Below are positions 1 through 5,694 of a DNA stretch of 9,600 nucleotides, one piece after another. Numbering within the stretch: the stretch's first letter is position 1; each line of letters begins with the position of its first letter. The notes under the pieces were generated by a model. The model saw only the letters and a list, made by a program, of their open reading frames with translations. It was not told the origin of the DNA and did no database searches. Location: assembly GCA_051008895.1 (NCBI GenBank), contig JBPCXI010000154.1, positions 1-9,600 of the forward strand. Direction: 5' to 3'. The position numbers and the translations under genes are program-made. The DNA comes from SMWD01 sp051008895. GTDB taxonomy: Bacteria; Pseudomonadota; Gammaproteobacteria; Steroidobacterales; GCA-2729495.

Positions 1-97
1 CTTGTATAGTCGGCAGCGAGCGGCAAGACTTTAGGGCCGCAAGGGTGGTCATAGAATCGTGGTCATTGAATCGTGGCCGTTAACAGGGGATTCGCCG
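1..97. other. Upstream region of the flavin oxidoreductase gene
   Basis: No gene is visible in these bases. A TATAGT hexamer at 5-10 matches the sigma-70 -10 consensus at five of six positions, but any -35 box would lie outside the window, so the promoter cannot be judged. A 14-base tandem duplication occupies 47-74 and is listed separately. An in-frame GTG at 59 would extend the downstream protein by 13 residues. That extension lies partly within the duplication and does not resemble the start of a luciferase-like enzyme, so it was not used. Confidence 0.4.
47..74. repeat. 14-bp tandem duplication, two copies
   Basis: GGTCATAGAATCGT at 47-60 is followed immediately by GGTCATTGAATCGT at 61-74, with one difference (A/T at the seventh base). 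It lies 24 bases upstream of the chosen start codon of the flavin oxidoreductase. It could be a paired regulator-binding site or a simple slippage duplication. The sequence does not decide between these. Confidence 0.75.
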
Positions 98-1108
98 ATG
101 GAAATCGATATCGTTCTCGACTCGCACCTGCCGCAGCAGGAACTGACGGAACTCGGCCTGCTGGCCGAGCGGCACGGCATCCGCGCGGTCTGGAACGCCA
201 GCTATCTCGACGGGCGGGACCCGTTCACGAACCTGTCGGAACTGGCTGCGCAGTCGACTCGGATCGCGGTGGCGCCGATGGCGCTGAACGCGTACGAGAT
301 GCATCCGTTCCGCATCGGTCAGATGCTGCTGACCTTGAACGAATTGGCCGGCGGCCGGACCCAGACGATGATCGGCGGCGGCGGGGAGGTCGTGATGGCG
401 CTCGGCATTCCGTTCGAGAAACGCGTGCGCTACGTGCGCGAGTGCCTGGAAATCGTCAAGGGCATGACGACGGCCCGGCCATTCAGTTACGCCGGCGAGT
501 TATTCAGCATCGAGGGCTACGATCCGCAGTGGGTCACGCAGGAGCCGCCGTTCCTGTATGCCGGCGCGAACCGGCCGCAGATGCTCCGCATGGCGGCGAA
601 ATCGGCGGACGGGATTTTCATGTCGGACCTGTCGGTCAATCTCGCGCGGGGCGCGATCGACGCGGTACATTCGCGCATGAGCGAGATCGGCCGCGATCCG
701 GCCGGTTATCGGTTCAACAATTTCATGGCCTGGTACGTATATGACGACCCGCAAGAGGCGCGGCACGAGGCACGGCGCTGGATCGGATTTCGCGCGATCT
801 TTCGCGAGTACATGATGCGCGAGTTCATGAGCGCCGAGGACTTCGAGACGATACTGCAGCACATCCCGGCGATCTATGCGATGGCGGCGAAGGACGAGGA
901 CTCGGTCGACGGCCTGCCGGATCATTTGCTCGACATGTGCGTCGACAATCTGACGCTGACCGGTGGCGTCGGCGATCTCGACCGAATCATCGAACACCTG
1001 CTCGAATTCAAGGCGATCGGGGTCACGGAGATTTGCATCGAACTCAAGAAGCACCAGGCCCATGGCATCCGCTTGCTCGGCGAGCGCGTGCTGCCGGCGC
1101 TGCGATGA
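98..1108 (+). CDS. LLM class (luciferase-like) flavin-dependent oxidoreductase
   Basis: This is a 336-residue protein of the bacterial luciferase-like monooxygenase / F420-dependent reductase superfamily, which are TIM-barrel enzymes using FMN or F420. The N-terminal strand MEIDIVL, the LGLLAERHGIRAVW segment (residues 19-32) and the HPFRIGQMLLTLNELAGGR segment (69-87) ending in the glycine-rich IGGGG (92-96) follow the usual order. LYAGANRP near the middle matches the 'P.yvGa..p' phosphate-binding loop, and the C-terminal VTEICIEL strand is also typical. The ATG at 98 is chosen because AGGGGA at 85-90 gives a ribosome binding site about 7 bases upstream and because the family signature begins there. 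The length is normal. FMN versus F420 cannot be decided from sequence, and neither can the substrate. The enzyme should be cytoplasmic. It appears to be a single-gene transcript, with a hairpin about 130 bases downstream. The superfamily assignment is firm and the specific activity is unknown. Confidence 0.9.
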   Translation: MEIDIVLDSHLPQQELTELGLLAERHGIRAVWNASYLDGRDPFTNLSELAAQSTRIAVAPMALNAYEMHPFRIGQMLLTLNELAGGRTQTMIGGGGEVVMALGIPFEKRVRYVRECLEIVKGMTTARPFSYAGELFSIEGYDPQWVTQEPPFLYAGANRPQMLRMAAKSADGIFMSDLSVNLARGAIDAVHSRMSEIGRDPAGYRFNNFMAWYVYDDPQEARHEARRWIGFRAIFREYMMREFMSAEDFETILQHIPAIYAMAAKDEDSVDGLPDHLLDMCVDNLTLTGGVGDLDRIIEHLLEFKAIGVTEICIELKKHQAHGIRLLGERVLPALR

Positions 1109-1236
1109 CGGGCATTCGTTAACGGGCATCCGCATTACCAATGCGTAATGTTGCGGCAACGGGCCGGCAACCGTCGCTGGCATACAGTGACAACCGTGCT
1201 CGGCGCAGTCCCCAAAGCGAACTGTCTCCTCCCTGT

Positions 1237-1265
1237 AGACCCCGTTTCCCCCTTTGGCGGGGTCT
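1237..1265 (+). terminator. Possible terminator hairpin downstream of the flavin oxidoreductase
   Basis: AGACCCCG at 1237-1244 pairs perfectly with CGGGGTCT at 1258-1265 around a 13-base loop. The stem is followed by TCGCTT, which has only scattered T residues, so this is a weak intrinsic terminator at best. It lies about 130 bases after the stop at 1108, a long distance for a dedicated terminator. Confidence 0.4.
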
Positions 1266-1294
1266 TCGCTTAAATCGACGCCGGGCACGTTTTA

Positions 1295-1331
1295 GCCGGC
1301 CCGGGCGGGTTTCGACCCGCCCGGGCGCGGC
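1295..1331. repeat. Long GC-rich hairpin with UUCG-type tetraloop
   Basis: GCCCGGGCGGGT (1299-1310) and ACCCGCCCGGGC (1315-1326) form a perfect 12-bp stem closed by TTCG (1311-1314). GCCG (1295-1298) then pairs with CGGC (1328-1331) across a single bulged G at 1327. Neither strand continues into a T tract, so it does not read as a rho-independent terminator. It could instead be a structured RNA end, a rho-dependent or pausing element, or a dispersed hairpin repeat. Confidence 0.8.
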
Positions 1332-1389
1332 GCTTACGTCAAGTCACGCCGTTTCGGCGCACTATTTTCCCGCTTATGTCGCGCCCGGC

Positions 1390-1416
1390 TAAATCTCGCG
1401 CCGCGCGCGCCGACAC
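1390..1416 (+). promoter_or_regulatory. Candidate sigma-28 (FliA-type) promoter
   Basis: TAAA at 1390-1393 is followed after exactly 15 bases by GCCGACAC at 1409-1416. The enterobacterial sigma-28 consensus is TAAAGTTT, 11 bases, GCCGATAA, which places TAAA and GCCGATAA 15 bases apart. The match is 4/4 in TAAA, 0-1/4 in the following GTTT part, and 6/8 in the -10 element. Transcription would begin near 1422-1425, about 25-28 bases before the ATG at 1450. The surroundings are GC-rich and no flagellar gene is present in the window, so chance is possible. Confidence 0.35.
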
Positions 1417-1449
1417 CGTCATTGGGATGGTGTAAAGGAGTTGACGCCG

Positions 1450-1677
1450 ATGACTACGAATGTAACTGGAGTTTCGCCCGGGTCGAAAGTCTTGCAGTCG
1501 CAGGATCGAGATCTGGATCCGACCGCGACGTCGAAGACCGATGCGGTCGACGGCGAGGAGTCGGAAACCGAGCGCGACGTGAAAGCGGTCGAGCAGCCGT
1601 CGACAGTCGAGGTGCAGTCGGATTCCGCCAAGCGGGATAACGAAGCGCTCGGCAGGCACGTCGATACCTTTGTCTGA
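1450..1677 (+). CDS. Small acidic hypothetical protein
   Basis: This frame encodes 75 residues. AAAGGAG at 1434-1440 sits 9 bases before the ATG, the best ribosome binding site in the left third of the window. The protein is hydrophilic and strongly acidic (16 Asp/Glu against 8 Lys/Arg), has no cysteine, signal peptide or membrane segment, and is probably largely disordered, with a short possible helix at the end (AKRDNEALGRHVDTFV). A TTG at 1441 in the same frame is rejected as a start because it overlaps no better-placed Shine-Dalgarno. The family is not recognised. The disordered N-terminus plus a C-terminal helix loosely resembles the first part of FlaG-type flagellar proteins, but the conserved FlaG domain that should follow is absent. 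A truncated flaG is therefore only a guess, prompted partly by the sigma-28-like promoter. It converges with the MDR oxidoreductase gene, whose stop is 35 bases away. Confidence 0.55.
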   Translation: MTTNVTGVSPGSKVLQSQDRDLDPTATSKTDAVDGEESETERDVKAVEQPSTVEVQSDSAKRDNEALGRHVDTFV

Positions 1678-1678
1678 C

Positions 1679-1719
1679 TTTTCAGGCGTCTGATTTTCAG
1701 GCGCCTGATGGGTCAGGCG
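1679..1719. repeat. 15-bp tandem repeat at a convergent gene boundary
   Basis: TTTTCAGGCGTCTGA (1679-1693) is followed directly by TTTTCAGGCGCCTGA (1694-1708), which differs by one base. A third TCAGGCG at 1713-1719 contains the MDR stop codon in reverse complement. TCAGGCGCCTGA at 1697-1708 is a perfect 12-bp palindrome. No T tract follows on either strand, so it is a poor intrinsic terminator. It probably arose by local duplication of the end of the MDR gene. Confidence 0.65.
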
Positions 1720-2777
1720 TCGGGCAGCCCGACCGGATCGGGCGCAACCCGGCAGATCTTGACGCCGCGGTTGCCGCCCGTGAAGAGGCTGGCCAGCGCG
1801 TCCGGCATCTTTTCCAGGCCCTCGTCGACGTCTTCGCAGTTCACGAGCTTGCCGTCGCGGTACCAGCCGAGCAGTGCTGCTTCGGCCTCGGCCCAGCGCT
1901 CCCAATAGTCGAACACGACGAAGCCCTGCATGCGCGCGCGCCGATGGATGAGCTCGCGGTAGTTGATCGGCCCTGTCAGCGGCCCGGCCTTGTAGTCGGT
2001 CGCGATGAATCCGCACACTGCGACGCGCGCATTCATCGCCAGGTGATTGAGAGCAGTGTTGAGTAACTCGCCACCGACATTGTCGAACATCACGTCGATT
2101 CCGTCCGGGAACAGCTTTTCGAGGCACTGGTCGACGTTGTCGGTGCGGTAGTTGATCGCCGCATACGCGCCGAGATCCTCGACGAGCCAGCGGCATTTCT
2201 CGTTCGACCCGGTCATGCCGACGACCCGGCCGGCGCCCTCGAGTTTCGCGATCTGGCAGGCCATCGAGCCGACGCCGCCGGCCGCGGCGGTAACGAGCAC
2301 GTTATCGCCGCGTTTGATGTCGCCGGCTTCATGCAGCCCGAACCAGGCCGTGACGCCGGCCTGGCCGAGGAAGCTCAGCTGCGACGACAACGGCTTGACC
2401 GGATCTGCGACTTTTTTCGTGCTGAATACGAATTCGGCGCCGCGCGGGCGCTGCAGCGAAAAGTCCTGCCAGCCGAGCGAGCCGACGAAGAACTCGCCGA
2501 CGGCGTAGTCGGGGTGGCGGGACGCGACGATCTGACCGACACCGCGGCCGCGCATCACCTCTTCGATGCGAATGCCCTGCAGGAAACCGTCGTCCGGCGC
2601 CTTCAGGTAACCGCGTTGTGCGGGTCCGGGGGCGAGACAGATCGTGCGCACGAGGAACTCATCTTCGTCGGGCTCGGGCACGGATTCTTCGACCCAGTCG
2701 AAGTGCTTCACCCCGACGAGCTCGCCCGGCCGCGGATATGCGGCGACGCGCCACTGGCGATTGATCGTGTCAGGCAT
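1713..2777 (-). CDS. MDR superfamily NADP-dependent oxidoreductase (PTGR1/CurA-like)
   Basis: This is a 354-residue medium-chain reductase of the zinc-independent group that includes prostaglandin reductase 1, leukotriene B4 12-hydroxydehydrogenase and CurA-type curcumin reductase. These enzymes typically reduce the C=C bond of alpha,beta-unsaturated ketones and aldehydes with NADPH. The N-terminal NRQWRVAAYPRPGE (residues 6-19) is the family opening and supports the chosen start. GQAGVTAWFGL (138-148) leads into the nucleotide-binding Rossmann motif AAGGVGS (165-171), followed by QIAKLEGAGRVVGMTGSNEKC and FDNVGGE. No catalytic or structural zinc cysteine cluster is seen, as expected. One oddity is APGPAQRGY at 49-57, where relatives usually have a DPYMRG-like segment. 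The gene lies 46 bases downstream of the exported small protein on the same strand, so the two are probably co-transcribed. Its own ribosome binding site is weak. The family call is firm and the substrate is unknown. Confidence 0.92.
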   Translation of the reverse strand: MPDTINRQWRVAAYPRPGELVGVKHFDWVEESVPEPDEDEFLVRTICLAPGPAQRGYLKAPDDGFLQGIRIEEVMRGRGVGQIVASRHPDYAVGEFFVGSLGWQDFSLQRPRGAEFVFSTKKVADPVKPLSSQLSFLGQAGVTAWFGLHEAGDIKRGDNVLVTAAAGGVGSMACQIAKLEGAGRVVGMTGSNEKCRWLVEDLGAYAAINYRTDNVDQCLEKLFPDGIDVMFDNVGGELLNTALNHLAMNARVAVCGFIATDYKAGPLTGPINYRELIHRRARMQGFVVFDYWERWAEAEAALLGWYRDGKLVNCEDVDEGLEKMPDALASLFTGGNRGVKICRVAPDPVGLPDA

Positions 2778-2823
2778 GCGCGAGGATCGCTGATTGCGTC
2801 ATCGGGACCCCGGTGTCGGACCG

Positions 2824-3192
2824 CTAGTAGGTGTCGTACCCGCGGCGGCCGACGTTTTCGCTGCATTTGGCGAACCGCGCCGACAGCTTCCCTGCCAGTG
2901 AGTCGGCGTCCGTAATCTCGTCTCGCCACGCGTCCCAGGCCGCGCCGAATGCCGCGGCGTTGGCGGTGCGGCCGACCCAGAATAGGGTCTCGAGGTTGTT
3001 GCTCTGCACCGGCATCGCGATCTCGCTACGGTAGGCGTGTTTACTCCCCCACTGCTCGTTGAAGTCGGCGACGATCTCCAGATACTCGGAAAACTCACAT
3101 CCTTCCTTGAGCTTGAATTCGATGACGTCCATGTAGTCGGCGAGCGCGGGCAGCGGCAGCGCAAACAGTGCGATGGTGAGGATCGTTTTCAT
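2824..3192 (-). CDS. Exported small hypothetical protein, 122 aa
   Basis: The start at 3190-3192 is preceded by GGGGGGAG with 8 bases of spacing, a strong ribosome binding site, and opens a clear signal peptide: MKTILTIALFALPLPALA (1-18), with likely cleavage after ALA before Asp19. The frame is open further upstream to 3342, but that extension lacks a ribosome binding site and would bury the signal sequence. The mature protein is about 104 residues. It begins with DYMDVIEFKLKEGC, followed by SEYLEIVADFNEQW, a strand LETLFWVGRT and AAFGAAWDAWRDE. This strand-helix-strand-helix order is reminiscent of small dimeric alpha/beta-barrel (NIPSNAP or ABM-like) proteins, but that is inference from the pattern only. 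Two cysteines (32 and 110) could form a disulfide in the periplasm. The gene precedes the MDR oxidoreductase in a likely two-gene operon and diverges from the Rieske oxygenase. Its function is not recognised. Confidence 0.8.
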   Translation of the reverse strand: MKTILTIALFALPLPALADYMDVIEFKLKEGCEFSEYLEIVADFNEQWGSKHAYRSEIAMPVQSNNLETLFWVGRTANAAAFGAAWDAWRDEITDADSLAGKLSARFAKCSENVGRRGYDTY

Positions 3193-3419
3193 GCTTGTTT
3201 CTCCCCCCGGAGTGTTGATTTGAATTGTGGCCGACCGGCGTTGCCGCCGAATCGGCGCAGTCAAGCATACGCCGGGAGGCGGCCGGATGGTAAGTGGGCG
3301 GTCAGTTGCGCATGAATTCGGGAGGGTCTTCAGATTGGACACTCTGAGCGGATCCGTTTGGCGTCGGCGGGCGTATTGATTAGGGTAGCTGGTAGAGGGA
3401 AATCGCGAGGAAAGGGCCC
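3193..3419. promoter_or_regulatory. Divergent promoter region between the exported protein and the Rieske oxygenase
   Basis: Both flanking genes are read outward from these 227 bases. On the plus strand, TTGGCG (3358-3363), 17 bases and TAGGGT (3381-3386) form a weak sigma-70-like pair that would start transcription about 30 bases before the oxygenase ATG. On the minus strand, TTACCA (3293-3288) and TATGCT (3269-3264) are separated by 18 bases and would serve the exported protein. An inverted repeat, TCAGA (3330-3334), 8 bases, TCTGA (3343-3347), lies just upstream of the plus-strand -35 box and might be a regulator site. No regulator gene is in the window. Confidence 0.35.
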
Positions 3420-4556
3420 ATGTACATTAATTTCTGGTATCCCATTGCGCTCAGTGATGAGGTCAAGAACGACGAGCCGCTGCAGGTCCAGATTCTGGGT
3501 TTGCCATTCGTCGCATTTCGCGACACCGACGGCATGCCGCACGTACTCAGCGACACCTGCGTGCACCGCGGCGGTTCGCTGGGCAAGGGCTGGGTCCGCG
3601 ACGGCTGCGTGATTTGCCCGTATCACGGCTGGGAGTTCGGCGGCGACGGCAAGTGCGCGAAGATCCCGACGATCGCCGAGGACGCACATCCGCCTGCCCG
3701 CGCGAAAGTCGATTCGTATCCGACCCAGGAGAAATACGGAATCCTGTTCGCTTTTCTCGGCGATGTGCCCGAGAGCGAGCGGCCGCCGCTGTATGACATC
3801 GACGTGTTCGAGGCCGACGGCTGGCGCGCGAACGACGTCGTCGTGTTCGAGGTCGGCGCCTACTTCGAGCGCTCGATCGAGAACGGGCTCGATGCCGCGC
3901 ATAATGAGTTCGTGCATCCGGCGCAGGGCAGCCCGTCGATCCGCGAATCAATCCAGCGCGAAGACATCAAGGTCGAAGACGAATCGATCTGGGGCAGCGG
4001 CTTCATGATGCTGTACAGCGGATACGCGAGCCAGAAAACGCGCAAACTCGGCGAGGGCGTCGGCGGCACCCGCGCGGGCTCATCGCACCACGGACCGAAC
4101 ACGCTGATAACGCGAATCAAGTTTACGCCGGAAAAAGCTTTCGAACAGGTGTTCTTCGAGGCGCCGATCGACGAGAACCGGACGCGTATATTCTTCGTCA
4201 ACATGCGCTGCTTCATGCTCGAACCGGAGAACGATCAGCGGTTGATAGACATCAATATGAATATTGCGCACGAAGACATTCGCATCATCGAGTCGCTGAA
4301 CCCGATTCGCACGCCGCATACGACGACGAAAGAAGTGTTGCTGCCGCAGGATAAGCCGGTCGTGCGTTACCGGCAGTTACTGCAGGAGTTCGAAGATCGT
4401 GGCTGGCGCATCGACCGCCACGCGTTTCGCGAGCAGGCGGGCGACGCTGCGGTGGCGATTCCTTCGCCGGAGCGTCGCACGTCGAAGAACTGGGTCATCG
4501 ACGAGCTGCCGCTGATGCCGGCCGCCGCGCCCGCCGCGAAGTCCCGCGCGGTCTGA
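3420..4556 (+). CDS. Rieske (2Fe-2S) non-heme iron oxygenase, alpha subunit
   Basis: This 378-residue protein is a terminal oxygenase of the aromatic-ring-hydroxylating / VanA-like Rieske class, which uses electrons from a separate reductase to hydroxylate or demethylate a substrate with O2. The Rieske domain comes first, with cluster ligands Cys47-x-His49 and Cys66-x2-His69 in the normal CxH, 16 residues, CxxH arrangement. The catalytic domain carries the mononuclear iron signature NGLDAAHNEFVH (155-166), with bridging Asp158 and ligands His161 and His166; Asp286 in AHEDIRIIES is the likely carboxylate ligand. The ATG at 3420 is preceded by GAGGAAA (3407-3413). The length suits an intact enzyme of the monooxygenase/demethylase type. 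No ferredoxin, reductase or beta subunit lies nearby, so electrons must come from proteins encoded elsewhere. It converges on the DUF1838 gene with 3 bases between stops. The class is certain and the substrate cannot be assigned. Confidence 0.95.
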   Translation: MYINFWYPIALSDEVKNDEPLQVQILGLPFVAFRDTDGMPHVLSDTCVHRGGSLGKGWVRDGCVICPYHGWEFGGDGKCAKIPTIAEDAHPPARAKVDSYPTQEKYGILFAFLGDVPESERPPLYDIDVFEADGWRANDVVVFEVGAYFERSIENGLDAAHNEFVHPAQGSPSIRESIQREDIKVEDESIWGSGFMMLYSGYASQKTRKLGEGVGGTRAGSSHHGPNTLITRIKFTPEKAFEQVFFEAPIDENRTRIFFVNMRCFMLEPENDQRLIDINMNIAHEDIRIIESLNPIRTPHTTTKEVLLPQDKPVVRYRQLLQEFEDRGWRIDRHAFREQAGDAAVAIPSPERRTSKNWVIDELPLMPAAAPAAKSRAV

Positions 4557-4559
4557 GCG

Positions 4560-5561
4560 CTAGTTCTCGCGCGGCGGCGCCGGCGTGCGCTGCTTCGCGA
4601 AGGTCTCCCAGGTCGCCATGTTCGGTTCGACCCATTCGGTCGGCGCGTGCAGGAATTTCGGGTAGTTTTCTTCGGCGTACGCGAGCACGTGCGGCGGCAG
4701 GTCGTCCGTGCTGTCCAGCGAGAATACGTTCGTGATGCCGATGATGCCGCCCTCGCGGTTGTCCATCAGCATCCACGGATGCCATGGCGCGACCTTCTGC
4801 CACGCGCCGGTGTAAGGCACCTTCATCATGTCCGGATCGTTCAGGTCCGCAAGACTCGAGTGGATCTGGAAATACTCGCTCGTGCGGTACCACTCGCCGA
4901 ATTGCTCACGCGGCCATTTCTCCGGCGGCAGCGGTGACGGCCAGCGCGTGTTCACCGCGAACGATACGACTGCGCGGTCGTCGAAGATTTCCCACGGCAG
5001 GATGAACGGAAACTCGACGGTCTCGAAACCGTCCTCGGGATTGCCGAACTTCTGCTCGAACATCGGCGCATAGTGCGAGTTGACCGGATCGTTGTTCGTA
5101 TGGAACACCTCGACGGTCTCGCCGGTGAACGGGTTGTCCCATTCCTCGAGGATCCGGTCTTCCTTCGGGTCCAGGTAGAACACGACCTCGCGGTGAAGGT
5201 TCTGGAAGCGACCATCCGGCAGCCGGCTGACGCGGCTCATGCCGAAGCCCTGGATGCGGAAAAGCGGCTGGATAACTTCCTGAGTGCCGATCACCGAGTA
5301 CTGGGTGCCGGAGAAAAACCCGCAGGTCTCGACGCCGTCTTCGAGGCTCGACACGAGCTTGACCCATGCCGTCAGGTTGTCCTCGGGCTTCGAGAAATCG
5401 AGATTCAGGCTCTTACGCGTCGCGTCGGGCTGCGACGTCTGGCCGCAGGCGCCGACCAGCGCCGTGCCGCCGAGCAGGGCGCCGAGACCGAATAGCGCCG
5501 AGCGCCGGTCCATTTGTTGTTCGTCCGTTGCGCGTTGTGTTGGATCTAGTTTTTGGAACAT
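4560..5561 (-). CDS. DUF1838 family protein, putative Tat-exported lipoprotein
   Basis: This is a 333-residue protein. Near the N-terminus, MDRRSALFGLGALLGG (17-32) has a twin arginine followed by a hydrophobic stretch, and LVGAC (35-39) is a lipobox with Cys39 as the lipidated residue. A Tat-routed lipoprotein facing the periplasm is therefore likely. The body resembles DUF1838 proteins, with segments such as FYLDPKEDRILEEWDNPFTGETVEV in mid-protein; this family has no established biochemical role. The body is rich in Trp, Tyr and Phe. Two starts are possible: Met1 at 5561 with AGGGGC about 7 bases upstream, and Met17 at 5513, which gives a compact Tat signal but has a weak ribosome binding site. 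The longer form is reported, because Tat signals tolerate long n-regions. It is convergent with the Rieske oxygenase, so a functional link is only suggested by proximity. The DUF1838 assignment is from memory of the family pattern. Confidence 0.82.
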   Translation of the reverse strand: MFQKLDPTQRATDEQQMDRRSALFGLGALLGGTALVGACGQTSQPDATRKSLNLDFSKPEDNLTAWVKLVSSLEDGVETCGFFSGTQYSVIGTQEVIQPLFRIQGFGMSRVSRLPDGRFQNLHREVVFYLDPKEDRILEEWDNPFTGETVEVFHTNNDPVNSHYAPMFEQKFGNPEDGFETVEFPFILPWEIFDDRAVVSFAVNTRWPSPLPPEKWPREQFGEWYRTSEYFQIHSSLADLNDPDMMKVPYTGAWQKVAPWHPWMLMDNREGGIIGITNVFSLDSTDDLPPHVLAYAEENYPKFLHAPTEWVEPNMATWETFAKQRTPAPPREN

Positions 5562-5620
5562 GGCGGGCCCCTGCGTGGATTATTGCTGGGATGATGCCAT
5601 AGCGGGGACACGACGGGTGG

Positions 5621-5675
5621 CGCTCGAGGGGTCAGATGTACCCGCTCGAGGGGTCAGATCGAAAGATCTGACCCC
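5621..5675. repeat. GGGGTCAGATC repeat element: 17-bp direct repeat plus perfect hairpin
   Basis: CGCTCGAGGGGTCAGAT occurs at 5621-5637 and again at 5643-5659. The second copy runs into a perfect 11-bp inverted repeat, GGGGTCAGATC (5650-5660) and GATCTGACCCC (5665-5675), capped by GAAA, a GNRA-type tetraloop. Sequences with GGGGTCAGA...TCTGACCCC ends recur in many proteobacterial genomes, often at the edges of IS200-like or REP-associated tyrosine transposase genes. That association is background knowledge, and no transposase is present here. The element lies between the DUF1838 start and the terminator of the DUF4382 gene. Confidence 0.75.
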
Positions 5676-5694
5676 GACATTCCCACTCCGCAAG

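Larger units (their letters stand above)
1109..1449. other. Intergenic region with two strong hairpins and a candidate promoter
   Basis: No convincing gene is seen here. Short reading frames on the plus strand (for example from 1141) and the antisense frame ending near 1288 have arginine-rich, low-complexity translations and no ribosome binding sites. The region holds a hairpin at 1237-1265, a stronger one at 1295-1331, and a sigma-28-like promoter pattern at 1390-1416 that serves the small ORF at 1450. An imperfect inverted repeat, ACACC at 1413-1417 and GGTGT at 1429-1433, sits between that pattern and the ribosome binding site. Confidence 0.6.

Noticed and set aside
59..97. GTG at 59 as the start of the flavin oxidoreductase
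   Set aside because: The 13 added residues come partly from the tandem duplication, no ribosome binding site precedes the GTG, and the family-typical N-terminal strand begins at the ATG at 98.
500..1288. A 262-codon minus-strand frame opposite the flavin oxidoreductase
   Set aside because: It is a shadow of a well-supported luciferase-like gene. No recognisable motif or start signal was seen.
1697..1708. TCAGGCGCCTGA palindrome as a bidirectional intrinsic terminator
   Set aside because: It has only a 6-bp half-stem with no loop, and no T tract follows on either strand. It is better described as part of a tandem repeat.
1339..2196. A 285-codon minus-strand frame overlapping the MDR gene in another frame
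   Set aside because: The translation is Arg-rich and low in complexity, while the overlapping MDR frame has complete family motifs.
4495..4893. Short minus-strand frame overlapping the end of the DUF1838 gene
   Set aside because: It is an alternative frame of the DUF1838 coding region with arginine-rich composition and no motifs.
5621..5675. CRISPR-like or attachment-site reading of the duplicated repeat
   Set aside because: There are only two copies, 22 bases apart, with no spacers, no cas genes and no integrase. The perfect hairpin fits a dispersed repeat element better.
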